DNA of 64,000 nt from RUG11198 sp036342255 (GTDB lineage Bacteria > Bacillota_I > Bacilli_A > RF39 > UBA660). Both the position numbers and the translations under genes were made by a program. Of this stretch, positions 53,359 through 61,313 are shown piece by piece (position 1 is the first letter of the stretch; each line of letters begins with the position of its first letter). The notes beneath the pieces are model-generated. The model saw only the letters and a program-made list of their open reading frames with translations, ran no database searches and had not been told where the DNA came from. Location of the stretch: NCBI GenBank assembly GCA_036342255.1, contig JAZAUS010000005.1, positions 1-64,000 on the forward strand, read 5' to 3'.

Positions 53359-54716
53359 TTCTTTTTTCTCCCTTTTTTAATTGGATTAGGAATATCACTG
53401 TTATCACACATTACATCTTCACCATATATTCTATATCCTTTAGCATATTTTCTATATCCAATATTTAAAGCCATATATATTGTTTTAATCGTTTTTATTT
53501 TTGTAATATCCATTCTTTTTAGTATACTTTTCCAAGAATAGGTTTTTTTCCAAGCCCAGCTTATTCCTTCTTCTAACTCTTCTTTAGTCATATTCTTTGG
53601 TTTATATACGACATGCTCTACATCATATAAAGCCCAATCTTTTTCAATTATTCTACCTTCTTTTTCTAATTGTTCATAAAATTTAGTATTTGGAAAAGGT
53701 GTAATTACTGAGAATCTTGGTAAATCAATTTTTGCTTCTTCACACATTTTTACTGTTCTTTCAAAAACATCTTTTTTATCTTCATCAGAACCAAAAGCAA
53801 AGCATCCCATAACCATAATTCCATGTTTATGTAATTTTGTCATTAAATCTTTATATTGATCAACTTTATTTACAGCTTTATGAATATTTTTTTGCGTATC
53901 TTGATTGACTGATTCAAAGCCAATTAATAATCCTTTACATCCACTTTTTTCAAATATTTTTAGTAACTCATCATTTAATCCTATTGCTGTGGTGGTTAAA
54001 CCAAACCACCACTTTTTTAGAGGAATCATAGCTGTAAATAATTCTTTGGCATAATTTATATCTGCTATTAAATTTACATCTGGAAATACTACTTCTTTCC
54101 CTTTTAGATGTTTTATTTCATCAATAATATCTTCGATTGGTCTTTTATATATCCTTTGTCCAAAGGCTTTTGGATAGGCACAAAAAGTACAATTATGATT
54201 ACAACCTCTAATAGCTTCCACTGTATTTAATGTAATATATTTCTTTTTATTTAATAGATCTTTTCTTGGTAGTGGCCTATTTGCTATATCTGTACATTTA
54301 TCTTGTTTATATAATTTCTTTAATTTTCCATTTTTTATATCTCTTAAAGCTTGAGGAAAAGTATCATCACCTAATCCCGTCATAATACAATCAGCATGTT
54401 TCATTGCTTCTTCTGGACATAATGATGGGTGAACTCCACCCATTAAGACTATTTTTCCTATACTTCTAAAATAATCTGCATATTTATAACATCTAGAAGC
54501 TGTACCTGTGATACAAGTTATGACAATTACATCGGCATCTAAATCTAATGGTATAGCTTCAGCTGTTTCATCATATATTTTTATTTCTGCATTTAATTCC
54601 TTTGGTACTAATGCTGCAAGTAAGGCTAATGTTATTGGTGCATAATGCAGATTTTTATGAAAATCTCCATTATATCGATGCATGGCTCCAGCTGGTGATA
54701 GTAGTGCTATTTTCAT
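53355..54716 (-). CDS. B12-binding radical SAM protein 1
   Basis: First radical SAM gene after the transporter. N-terminal cobalamin-type domain (ITLALLAALVPKELNAEI-like, VIVITCITGTASRCYKYADYF, MGGVHPSLCPEEA, GLGDDTFP), radical SAM motif CNHNCTFC (Cys 172/176/179), VFPDVNLIADINYA, GCKGLLIGFESVNQDT and TPFPNTKFYEQL. C-terminal MTKEELEEGISWAWKKTYSWKSILKRM is shared with copy 2. Length 453; ribosome-binding site AGGAGG. It ends in KKGRKKK and TGA. Confidence 0.92.
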   Translation of the reverse strand: MKIALLSPAGAMHRYNGDFHKNLHYAPITLALLAALVPKELNAEIKIYDETAEAIPLDLDADVIVITCITGTASRCYKYADYFRSIGKIVLMGGVHPSLCPEEAMKHADCIMTGLGDDTFPQALRDIKNGKLKKLYKQDKCTDIANRPLPRKDLLNKKKYITLNTVEAIRGCNHNCTFCAYPKAFGQRIYKRPIEDIIDEIKHLKGKEVVFPDVNLIADINYAKELFTAMIPLKKWWFGLTTTAIGLNDELLKIFEKSGCKGLLIGFESVNQDTQKNIHKAVNKVDQYKDLMTKLHKHGIMVMGCFAFGSDEDKKDVFERTVKMCEEAKIDLPRFSVITPFPNTKFYEQLEKEGRIIEKDWALYDVEHVVYKPKNMTKEELEEGISWAWKKTYSWKSILKRMDITKIKTIKTIYMALNIGYRKYAKGYRIYGEDVMCDNSDIPNPIKKGRKKK

Positions 54717-54726
54717 GTTACTCCTC

Positions 54727-55872
54727 CTAATCTATTGGTATTAATGATGATATAGCCATTATTATTATAAAGACAGATATAGTTATTAGAAGAATTTTAC
54801 TTTTAGCAATATTACCAAGTAATGGCTCTTTTTCTTTTTTGACAGCATGATAATAAGCTGGTATTATAACAAGAACTAATATTATTGATAATGCTCCTGC
54901 TCCTATCTGAATAAAATCTAATATACTCATTGGTAATAATAAAGCAATAATTATTGTTGGTATTGTGCTAATAATCCAGGCAGTTCTTCTTTTTGTTTTT
55001 AATTCATTTTCTACTATATCTGTAAATGCTAATCCTGAAGTCCAATATGAACTAAACATAGCTGATAGCACAAACAATGAGCATAATATCTTAATAAAAC
55101 TATTATTAATAGTATCAGACAAACCTATTGTAGCTATAGTCGTTATTTTTTTTGAACTAATTATAGTTATATATGCAAATACAATAGTAAGGATAGCATT
55201 TATAGATAAACCTGTTAAAGCAACTTTCTTTATATCTTTTTTTTCTTTTAAATAATTAGTTACTTGTACTAAAGAAAAAATTGATGAAAAAGCAAACATA
55301 AATAATCCATATACTGCTAACACTTTTTCAATATTGCCAAAATTTAATGTAATTCCTCTTTGAATATGAAAAAGAGATAAGAATGATAGAATTATAATTA
55401 CAAGACTAATTAGTGACACAGATATTTTTTCTCCATTTGATATTCCTTTTATACCACATAATATAACCAAAGAAGAAATGATATAAAAGATAATTTTTGA
55501 TAGTTTTATATTTATTGATAGCAGATTAGCAAGAATTTCACTACCACATAATATATAAACAATGAGATTTTGTAAAATCATTAGTATAAGAACAATAAAG
55601 AATATTATTGATAATATTTTTCCAAATTTTCCAAAAAAAAGATGTTCATTTAAAATTCCTAATAATTCTTTTGAATTCTTAGAATTTCTTGTCATTTCAC
55701 ATATCATTAAATATAATACTGCACTGACAAAATAAGCGATTATAATAGCCGTTAGTGTTCCAAATATTCCTATTTTATTTATTACATATGGTAGAGTTAA
55801 AATTCCAGTCCCAATTCCTGAACCGGCAATAATCATTATTCCTTCGAGATTTGTTATTTTATCTGTTCTCAT
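54727..55872 (-). CDS. Amino-acid permease-like transporter
   Basis: About 381 residues with ten or eleven membrane helices. The first helix carries GIMIIAGSGIGTGILTLPYVINKIG, the unwound substrate-binding helix of LeuT-fold amino-acid transporters (aromatic amino acid/AAAP type). It heads the radical SAM operon, ten bases before the first enzyme, behind its own extended -10. It may import a precursor amino acid or, less likely, export the product. The start is MRTDKITN after AGGTGAAAAAA; the frame's earlier GTG is part of that site. Confidence 0.85.
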   Translation of the reverse strand: MRTDKITNLEGIMIIAGSGIGTGILTLPYVINKIGIFGTLTAIIIAYFVSAVLYLMICEMTRNSKNSKELLGILNEHLFFGKFGKILSIIFFIVLILMILQNLIVYILCGSEILANLLSINIKLSKIIFYIISSLVILCGIKGISNGEKISVSLISLVIIILSFLSLFHIQRGITLNFGNIEKVLAVYGLFMFAFSSIFSLVQVTNYLKEKKDIKKVALTGLSINAILTIVFAYITIISSKKITTIATIGLSDTINNSFIKILCSLFVLSAMFSSYWTSGLAFTDIVENELKTKRRTAWIISTIPTIIIALLLPMSILDFIQIGAGALSIILVLVIIPAYYHAVKKEKEPLLGNIAKSKILLITISVFIIIMAISSLIPID

Positions 55873-55908
55873 TTTTTTCACCTTTTACTTCATTAACTTA
55901 CTAATAAT

Positions 55909-55918
55909 ATTATATCAT
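55909..55918 (-). promoter_or_regulatory. Extended -10 promoter of the radical SAM operon
   Basis: Minus-strand ATGATATAAT about 37 bases before the transporter start, directly after the pheT terminator. It is the only good promoter I see for the eleven genes down to 42046. Confidence 0.5.
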
Positions 55919-55921
55919 AAA

Positions 55922-55950
55922 AATAGATTAAGTTTCTAACTTAATCTATT
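55922..55950 (-). terminator. pheST terminator
   Basis: Stem AATAGATTAAG / CTTAATCTATT just past the pheT stop, followed by T residues on the minus strand. Confidence 0.85.
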
Positions 55951-55959
55951 AAATTATAT

Positions 55960-58332
55960 TTATTTATCTCTTAATATAGCTTTATGCTTTTTCTCTACAT
56001 CTTTAATTATCTTATTAAAGATATCCATTACTTCTTCATCTGTTAGAGTTTTCTTTGTATCTTCAAAAGTAAGAGAAAAAGCTATAGACTTCTTATTAGA
56101 ATCTATTTTATCACCAATATATAAATCAAATATTTCTATATTAGTAAGATTCTTACCACCAGCTTTTTTAATAGTTTTAGATATATCTTCTGCTGGTATA
56201 TCCTTATCTACTATAAAAGCTAAATCTTTTTTGATAGATGGATATTTATTAATCTCTCTATATTTTATTTTAGAAACCTTATATTTAGATAATTTACTTA
56301 AATTAATTTCAGCTACATATACATCATCTTTTACAACATTAGGGTGTAATTTACCAATAATACCTATATCTTCACCATTTAGATTTATATAAGCACTTTG
56401 ATATGGATGAAATTCTTTTGGATACTTTCCTTCAACTAGTGAATATCTATTTTCATAGCCTAAATATATAAGTAATTCTTCTACAATACCTTTAATAATA
56501 TAAAAATCTATTTTTCTATTATGACCTAATTCTTGATAATAATCTCCTGCTAATAGAAGACATAGTTTTTCATCTTCTCCATATTTTTTATCTTTTAAAT
56601 AAAATCCTTTAGCAATTTCAAATATTCTAATATCATTAATATTTCTATCTCTATTATAATTATATACTTTCATTAGACTAGGTATTAAAGTATATCTTAA
56701 ACTATTCTTTTCAATTGATAATGGATCTAATAATTTAACTATTTCAAAGTCGTCATTAGTATATTTATGGCCATCTGCTTCTGTTATAAATATTTGGGTT
56801 AAGACTTCATTTAATCCTAAATCAACTAATTTATTTCTTATACTTCTTGTTTTTTTATTATAAGTTCCTCTTTTTATTGGTAAATTAGGAAGTCTTCCTT
56901 CTATATTATTTATACCATATATTCTACCTACTTCTTCAATTAAATCTTCTTTAATACTTATATCTAACCTTCTAGTAGGTACTGTTACTTCCATATTATT
57001 CTTAACAGCCTTAGTAGAAAAACCTAATCTTGTAAATATATCTTTTATTTCTTTTGTTTTTATATCAGTACCTAATACATTATTAATATCTTCTGTTGTT
57101 ATCTTAATTGTCTTTTCTTTAGCATTAGTTTTATTATATTCTATCATACCTGATAATACAACTCCGTCTGCATACATACTAAGAAGAGTACATGCTCTTT
57201 CCATAGCTAAATATGTTCTATTAGGATCTAATCCTTTCTCAAAACGATTAGATGCCTCACTTCTTAGTATTTTCTTACTAGTAATTCTAACTTTAATTGA
57301 ATCAAATATGGCTGATTCAATAATTATGTCTTTAGTATCTGATTCTACTTCTGTAGTTAGTCCTCCCATAACACCAGCAAGACCTACTGCTTCTTTATTA
57401 TCTGCTATAACTATATCATTTCCTGATAATACTCTTTCTTCATTATCTAATGTTACTAATTTTTCTTTTTCCTTAGCCATTCTAACTATTAAAGTATTAC
57501 CTAATCTATCAGCATCATAGAAATGAAGTGGTTGGCCTGTTTCTAGCATGACATAATTAGATATATCTACAACATTATTAATAGGTCTAATACCACAAGC
57601 AATAAGTCTGTTTTTAATAAAATCAGGACTTTCTTTAATTGTTACATTTTTTACTTTTCTAGCAAGAAACATACTACAATTTTTTGTTTGTATATCTATA
57701 TTAAAACAATCTTTAATATTATCCTTTACTTCTTTATATTTAATATTAGGTAATTTTACTTTTTTATTATAGATAGCTCCCAATTCATAAGCAAGACCTA
57801 ACATACTTAGCTCGTCTCCTCTGTTGGCAGTTAATTCAAAATCTATTACTTCATCATCAAGACCTAAATATTTAATAGGATCTTCTCCTAGTTTAGCATC
57901 ATCACCTAATTCTGCTATACCTTCTATATCTTTTTCAGTTAGGAATTTATTATCTAAACCTAATTCTTTTATAGAACATAGCATTCCATTAGAAGTTGCC
58001 CCTCTTATAACACTTTTTTTAATCTCACCATCTGGAAGTTTTGCTCCTACTAAAGCTACTATTACTTTTATTCCTTTACGTACATTTGGAGCACCACATA
58101 CTATATCTAATATACTCTTACCAATATCTACTTTACATATATGTAAGTGATCACTATCAGGATGATTAGAACATTCAATAACCTTACCAATTACTAAATT
58201 AGTAGCATTTATTAGCTTTTCAGCACTATCATATTCATTGCCTACTCTAGTCATATCTTCGGCTATTTGAGTAATTGGTAATTTATCATCTAAATCTATA
58301 TAATCTTTTATAAAATTTCTTGATAATATCAT
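55960..58332 (-). CDS. pheT: Phenylalanyl-tRNA synthetase beta subunit
   Basis: Large subunit of the alpha2-beta2 enzyme. N-terminal tRNA-binding (EMAP-like) domain with VIGKVIECSNHPDSDHLHICKVD, B3/B4 editing domain with ARKVKNVTIKESP and GQPLHFYDADRL, B5 domain, catalytic-like core with NRFEKGLDPNRTYLAMERA, and a C-terminal anticodon-binding FDX-ACB domain (YREINKYPSIKKDLAFIVD). Length 790 is typical. Its ATG overlaps the pheS stop by one base (TAATG), so translation is coupled. Confidence 0.97.
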   Translation of the reverse strand: MILSRNFIKDYIDLDDKLPITQIAEDMTRVGNEYDSAEKLINATNLVIGKVIECSNHPDSDHLHICKVDIGKSILDIVCGAPNVRKGIKVIVALVGAKLPDGEIKKSVIRGATSNGMLCSIKELGLDNKFLTEKDIEGIAELGDDAKLGEDPIKYLGLDDEVIDFELTANRGDELSMLGLAYELGAIYNKKVKLPNIKYKEVKDNIKDCFNIDIQTKNCSMFLARKVKNVTIKESPDFIKNRLIACGIRPINNVVDISNYVMLETGQPLHFYDADRLGNTLIVRMAKEKEKLVTLDNEERVLSGNDIVIADNKEAVGLAGVMGGLTTEVESDTKDIIIESAIFDSIKVRITSKKILRSEASNRFEKGLDPNRTYLAMERACTLLSMYADGVVLSGMIEYNKTNAKEKTIKITTEDINNVLGTDIKTKEIKDIFTRLGFSTKAVKNNMEVTVPTRRLDISIKEDLIEEVGRIYGINNIEGRLPNLPIKRGTYNKKTRSIRNKLVDLGLNEVLTQIFITEADGHKYTNDDFEIVKLLDPLSIEKNSLRYTLIPSLMKVYNYNRDRNINDIRIFEIAKGFYLKDKKYGEDEKLCLLLAGDYYQELGHNRKIDFYIIKGIVEELLIYLGYENRYSLVEGKYPKEFHPYQSAYINLNGEDIGIIGKLHPNVVKDDVYVAEINLSKLSKYKVSKIKYREINKYPSIKKDLAFIVDKDIPAEDISKTIKKAGGKNLTNIEIFDLYIGDKIDSNKKSIAFSLTFEDTKKTLTDEEVMDIFNKIIKDVEKKHKAILRDK

Positions 58333-59369
58333 TAGTCCTCATCCTTTCTAGCAAATTCTTCTAAAAATCTTACATCATTTTGATATAGTAATCTAATATC
58401 TGGTATTCCATATCTAAACATAGCAATTCTATCCCAACCTGGACCAAAAGCAAATCCTCCCCATACTTCTGGATCATAGCCATTCATTCTTAATACATTA
58501 GGATGAACCATACCAGCAGCAAATACTTCTATCCAACCAGTACCTTTACATAAACTACATCCTTTACCTCCACATTTAAAGCATGTTACATCTACCTCAT
58601 ATGATGGTTCGGTAAATGGGAAGAAACTTGGTCTAAATCTTAAATCTAAGCTCTCTCCTAGCATTTCTCTTGCAAATATTTGTAATGTTCCTTTTAAATC
58701 AGCTAATGATACATTTTTATCTTTTTTATCAATAACAAGTCCTTCAATCTGAGAAAATTGTGGAGCATGTGTAGCATCATCTTCTCTTCTATAAGTTTTA
58801 CCTGGAACAATTATTCTAATTGGTGTATTTCCATCAGTATTTTGCATATATCTTGCTTGTACTGATGATGTTTGTGTTCTTAATAAATGTTCCTCAGTAA
58901 TATAAAAGCTATCTTGCATATCTCTAGCTGGATGTCCTTTAGGTATATTTAATCTTTCAAAACAGTATTCATCTGTTTCTAGTTCTGGACCATCTATAAC
59001 ATCATAGCCCATAGATACAAATAAATCCTCAATCTTTTCAATAGTTAAACTCATAGGATGTTTACTTCCTCTTTTAATCTTTTTACCTGGTAATGTAATA
59101 TCAATTTTCTCACTAGCAAGCTTCTCATTTAATAATTTATCTTCTAATTCTTTATTCTTCTCATCATATAAATTATTAAATAAAGTTCTTACTTCATTAA
59201 CTTTCATACCATATTCTTTTTTTTCTTCTTTAGGTATATCTTTAATCTTAGAATTAAGCTCTGTAATAATACCTTTCTTACCCATATATTTAACCTTAAT
59301 ATCTCTTAATTCATTTATATTATTTATACTACTTAATTCTTTCTCTATATCTTTCTTAATTTTATCCAT
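58332..59369 (-). CDS. pheS: Phenylalanyl-tRNA synthetase alpha subunit
   Basis: Catalytic subunit. N-terminal coiled coil (about 1-90), then class II motifs: HPMSLTIEKIEDLFVSMGYDVIDGPELE, motif 2 with YRREDDATHAPQFSQIEGLVID, motif 3 GWDRIAMFRYGIPDIR. An unusual but known zinc-like insertion CFKCGGKGCSLCKGTGW lies in the catalytic domain. Length 345. Ribosome-binding site AGGAGGGATAATT. Lies 12 bases behind a small unknown gene and is regulated by the T-box upstream of that gene. Confidence 0.97.
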   Translation of the reverse strand: MDKIKKDIEKELSSINNINELRDIKVKYMGKKGIITELNSKIKDIPKEEKKEYGMKVNEVRTLFNNLYDEKNKELEDKLLNEKLASEKIDITLPGKKIKRGSKHPMSLTIEKIEDLFVSMGYDVIDGPELETDEYCFERLNIPKGHPARDMQDSFYITEEHLLRTQTSSVQARYMQNTDGNTPIRIIVPGKTYRREDDATHAPQFSQIEGLVIDKKDKNVSLADLKGTLQIFAREMLGESLDLRFRPSFFPFTEPSYEVDVTCFKCGGKGCSLCKGTGWIEVFAAGMVHPNVLRMNGYDPEVWGGFAFGPGWDRIAMFRYGIPDIRLLYQNDVRFLEEFARKDED

Positions 59370-59381
59370 AATTATCCCTCC

Positions 59382-59669
59382 TTATATATTTTCATACATA
59401 CTAATAAAAGAATCTTTACCCATTGAGTCTTCATATTTATTAATCATATCAATAAATTCATTATGAGTCATAATTAAATCTTCTAATCTTTCATATATAA
59501 CACTATTTATATTATTGATGCCATATTTAATTAAATATCGAATATTTAAATCTACATCTATTCTTGAATGCTCTAAACTAGAAAGTAAATAATCATTATT
59601 ACTATTTTTTATTTTTTTATATGTATCATTAGATACATATTTTAATAAATAATCTATTTTATAATTCAT
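59382..59669 (-). CDS. Small unknown protein at the head of the phe operon
   Basis: A 95-residue soluble protein of mostly helical pattern (YLLKYVSNDTYKKIKNSNNDYLLSSLEHSRID, IRYLIKYGINNINSVIYERLEDLIMTHNEF). I do not recognise it. It has a perfect AGGAGG site and lies between the Phe T-box terminator and pheS, 12 bases before pheS, so it is induced with PheRS when tRNA-Phe is uncharged. Such a gene is not usual in the pheST operon. Confidence 0.7.
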   Translation of the reverse strand: MNYKIDYLLKYVSNDTYKKIKNSNNDYLLSSLEHSRIDVDLNIRYLIKYGINNINSVIYERLEDLIMTHNEFIDMINKYEDSMGKDSFISMYENI

Positions 59670-59686
59670 ATTCCTCCTTTATAAAC

Positions 59687-59904
59687 AAAAGAAAGGTGGT
59701 ACCTAAAAGGACGAACCAATGGTCCGCGGTACCACCTTTCTTTATAGTTATACTATACTCTTTAAATCGATAACGTGATTAAACGATACAGCTATAGGGT
59801 GAATTCATACTACATTAATATATTAGTTTCCACCAACCACTAACTCTCTAGATATTAATTTAATAGTATTACTACTTCCTAATTATTGCTTTTTTTAAAA
59901 TACG
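59687..59904 (-). promoter_or_regulatory. T-box leader of the phe operon (Phe specifier TTC)
   Basis: Minus-strand leader with AGAGAGTTAGTGGTTGGTGG (stem I landmarks), a specifier loop reading GAA-TTC-AC with codon TTC (Phe) at 59801-59803, and the T-box core GGTGGTACCGCGG at 59724-59736. The terminator is at 59687-59740, where AAAGGTGGTACC pairs with GGTACCACCTTT and T residues follow. It accounts for the gap between dacA and the small phe-operon gene. Confidence 0.94.
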
Positions 59905-59910
59905 CTTTAA

Positions 59911-59939
59911 ATTATAATACACTAATTAATATGTGTCAA
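59911..59939 (-). promoter_or_regulatory. Consensus promoter of the phe T-box operon
   Basis: Perfect minus-strand TTGACA (59934-59939), 17-base spacer, TATAAT (59911-59916). The strongest sigma-A promoter in the window; it lies only a few bases beyond the dacA stop. Confidence 0.85.
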
Positions 59940-59943
59940 TCAA

Positions 59944-61209
59944 TTATTTCCTTTTTTTTCTTTTTCTACGCTTCTTTCTTCTTTTTTTCTTTGTTTTCTT
60001 CTTATTAAAGATACTATAAATTGAAGAAATAATTCCAAGCAATGATATAACCATTATTGTATACAACACTGGATGATAATAATCAATTTTTTCATCAAGA
60101 TATACATCATAAACATTTAATACTTTACCATTACTCTTAGCCGTAACAGTACCTAATTTATCACCTTTCTTAATTTTATAATTTAATTCCTTAACCCCTT
60201 TATAACTATATTCTATATCATCTGGTTCAATCTTATTATTCAAATATATTTCTATATTTTTATTACTCTTAATAACATATTTTTTCTTTTTACCCCACTT
60301 AATATTAATCTTCTTCAACAATTGATTTTTAGTAAATATTTTTTTGTAACTATAATTATCATTATAATAATTATACAATGAAAGAGAATCTCTAATAGCA
60401 TTTGACTTATCTAAAGAACTAGCCCCAAGAACAATAAGTAAATAATTAGTTTTATTATACTCAGCAATTGAAGCCAAACAAACACCAGCCCCATCAGTAA
60501 AACCACTCTTTGCCCCAATAACATTATCAGTATCTAATGTTCTTCCATATGATATCAATGTACTATTTAATTTTAAACCGTTACTCATAGTATATTTTTT
60601 TGTCGTATATACTTTCTTAAATACATCATTATCTAATGCCTTCATTAATAACTTAGATAAATCCTTAGCCGTTGAATAATTACCTTTCGAATCCATTCCA
60701 ATAGCATTATCAAAATGTGTATTATTTAATTTTAATTCTTTAGCCGTATTATTCATCAATTCAATAAACTTATCTTTAGATAAACCACTACCAATAATAG
60801 CAGCATTAACACAATCAGCACCACTAGGAAGCATTATACCATATAACAAATCTTCAAAAGATACTTTATCTCCAACTTTTAAACCAGCTTGAACATATCC
60901 ATTTAAATCATTAAATACCTCAGCTGAAATAGTAACTTCTTTCTTTAAATCTTTAATATTTTCAGCCAACACATAAACAGTCATTATTTTAGTTAAACTA
61001 GCAATTTGAACTTTCTCATCACTATTTAATTCATATAATTTAACTTTATTATCTAAATTATACAAAATAACGTTTTTACTTTTTAATTCTAAATTAATAT
61101 CTTCATTATATATACTAACATCATTTACTCTTATTCTTTCAGCATCTACATATGGAATACCTATTAAAATACTTATTATTATCAAAAAAAACATTAATTT
61201 GTTTTTCAC
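59944..61209 (-). CDS. dacA: D-alanyl-D-alanine carboxypeptidase (PBP5 family)
   Basis: Trims the terminal D-Ala from peptidoglycan stem peptides. Signal peptide (about residues 5-22, ending YVDA), then SLTKIM (active-site SxxK), SGAD (in place of the usual SGN, as in some Bacillota) and KSGFTDGAG (KTG-type box). A membrane helix near the C-terminus is followed by an almost purely basic tail, KKKTKKKRRKKRRKRKKRK, unlike the amphipathic anchor of Bacillus DacA. The start is a GTG after AGGTAGTGATATA; the ATGs further up lie in the ribosome-binding region. Promoter TTTACA-16-TATAAT at 61236-61263. Confidence 0.93.
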   Translation of the reverse strand: MKNKLMFFLIIISILIGIPYVDAERIRVNDVSIYNEDINLELKSKNVILYNLDNKVKLYELNSDEKVQIASLTKIMTVYVLAENIKDLKKEVTISAEVFNDLNGYVQAGLKVGDKVSFEDLLYGIMLPSGADCVNAAIIGSGLSKDKFIELMNNTAKELKLNNTHFDNAIGMDSKGNYSTAKDLSKLLMKALDNDVFKKVYTTKKYTMSNGLKLNSTLISYGRTLDTDNVIGAKSGFTDGAGVCLASIAEYNKTNYLLIVLGASSLDKSNAIRDSLSLYNYYNDNYSYKKIFTKNQLLKKINIKWGKKKKYVIKSNKNIEIYLNNKIEPDDIEYSYKGVKELNYKIKKGDKLGTVTAKSNGKVLNVYDVYLDEKIDYYHPVLYTIMVISLLGIISSIYSIFNKKKTKKKRRKKRRKRKKRK

Positions 61210-61235
61210 TATATCACTACCTATCATCAAATATA

Positions 61236-61263
61236 ATTATACCATATTATTAAAATATGTAAA
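61236..61263 (-). promoter_or_regulatory. dacA promoter
   Basis: Minus-strand TTTACA (61258-61263), 16 bases, TATAAT (61236-61241) with TGG directly upstream (extended -10). Confidence 0.65.
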
Positions 61264-61274
61264 ATAATATTTAT

Positions 61275-61306
61275 AAAAAAAAGAACTAATAACTTAGTTC
61301 TTTTTT
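61275..61306 (-). terminator. Terminator after the 61314 surface protein
   Basis: Stem AAAAAAGAACTAA / TTAGTTCTTTTTT with a TAAC loop, eight bases past the stop. Confidence 0.85.
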
Positions 61307-61313
61307 ATAATTA

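Noticed and set aside
48056..54716. Assembly duplication as the cause of five similar genes
   Set aside because: The five proteins differ throughout, including around the iron-sulfur motif and in length, so they are old paralogues.
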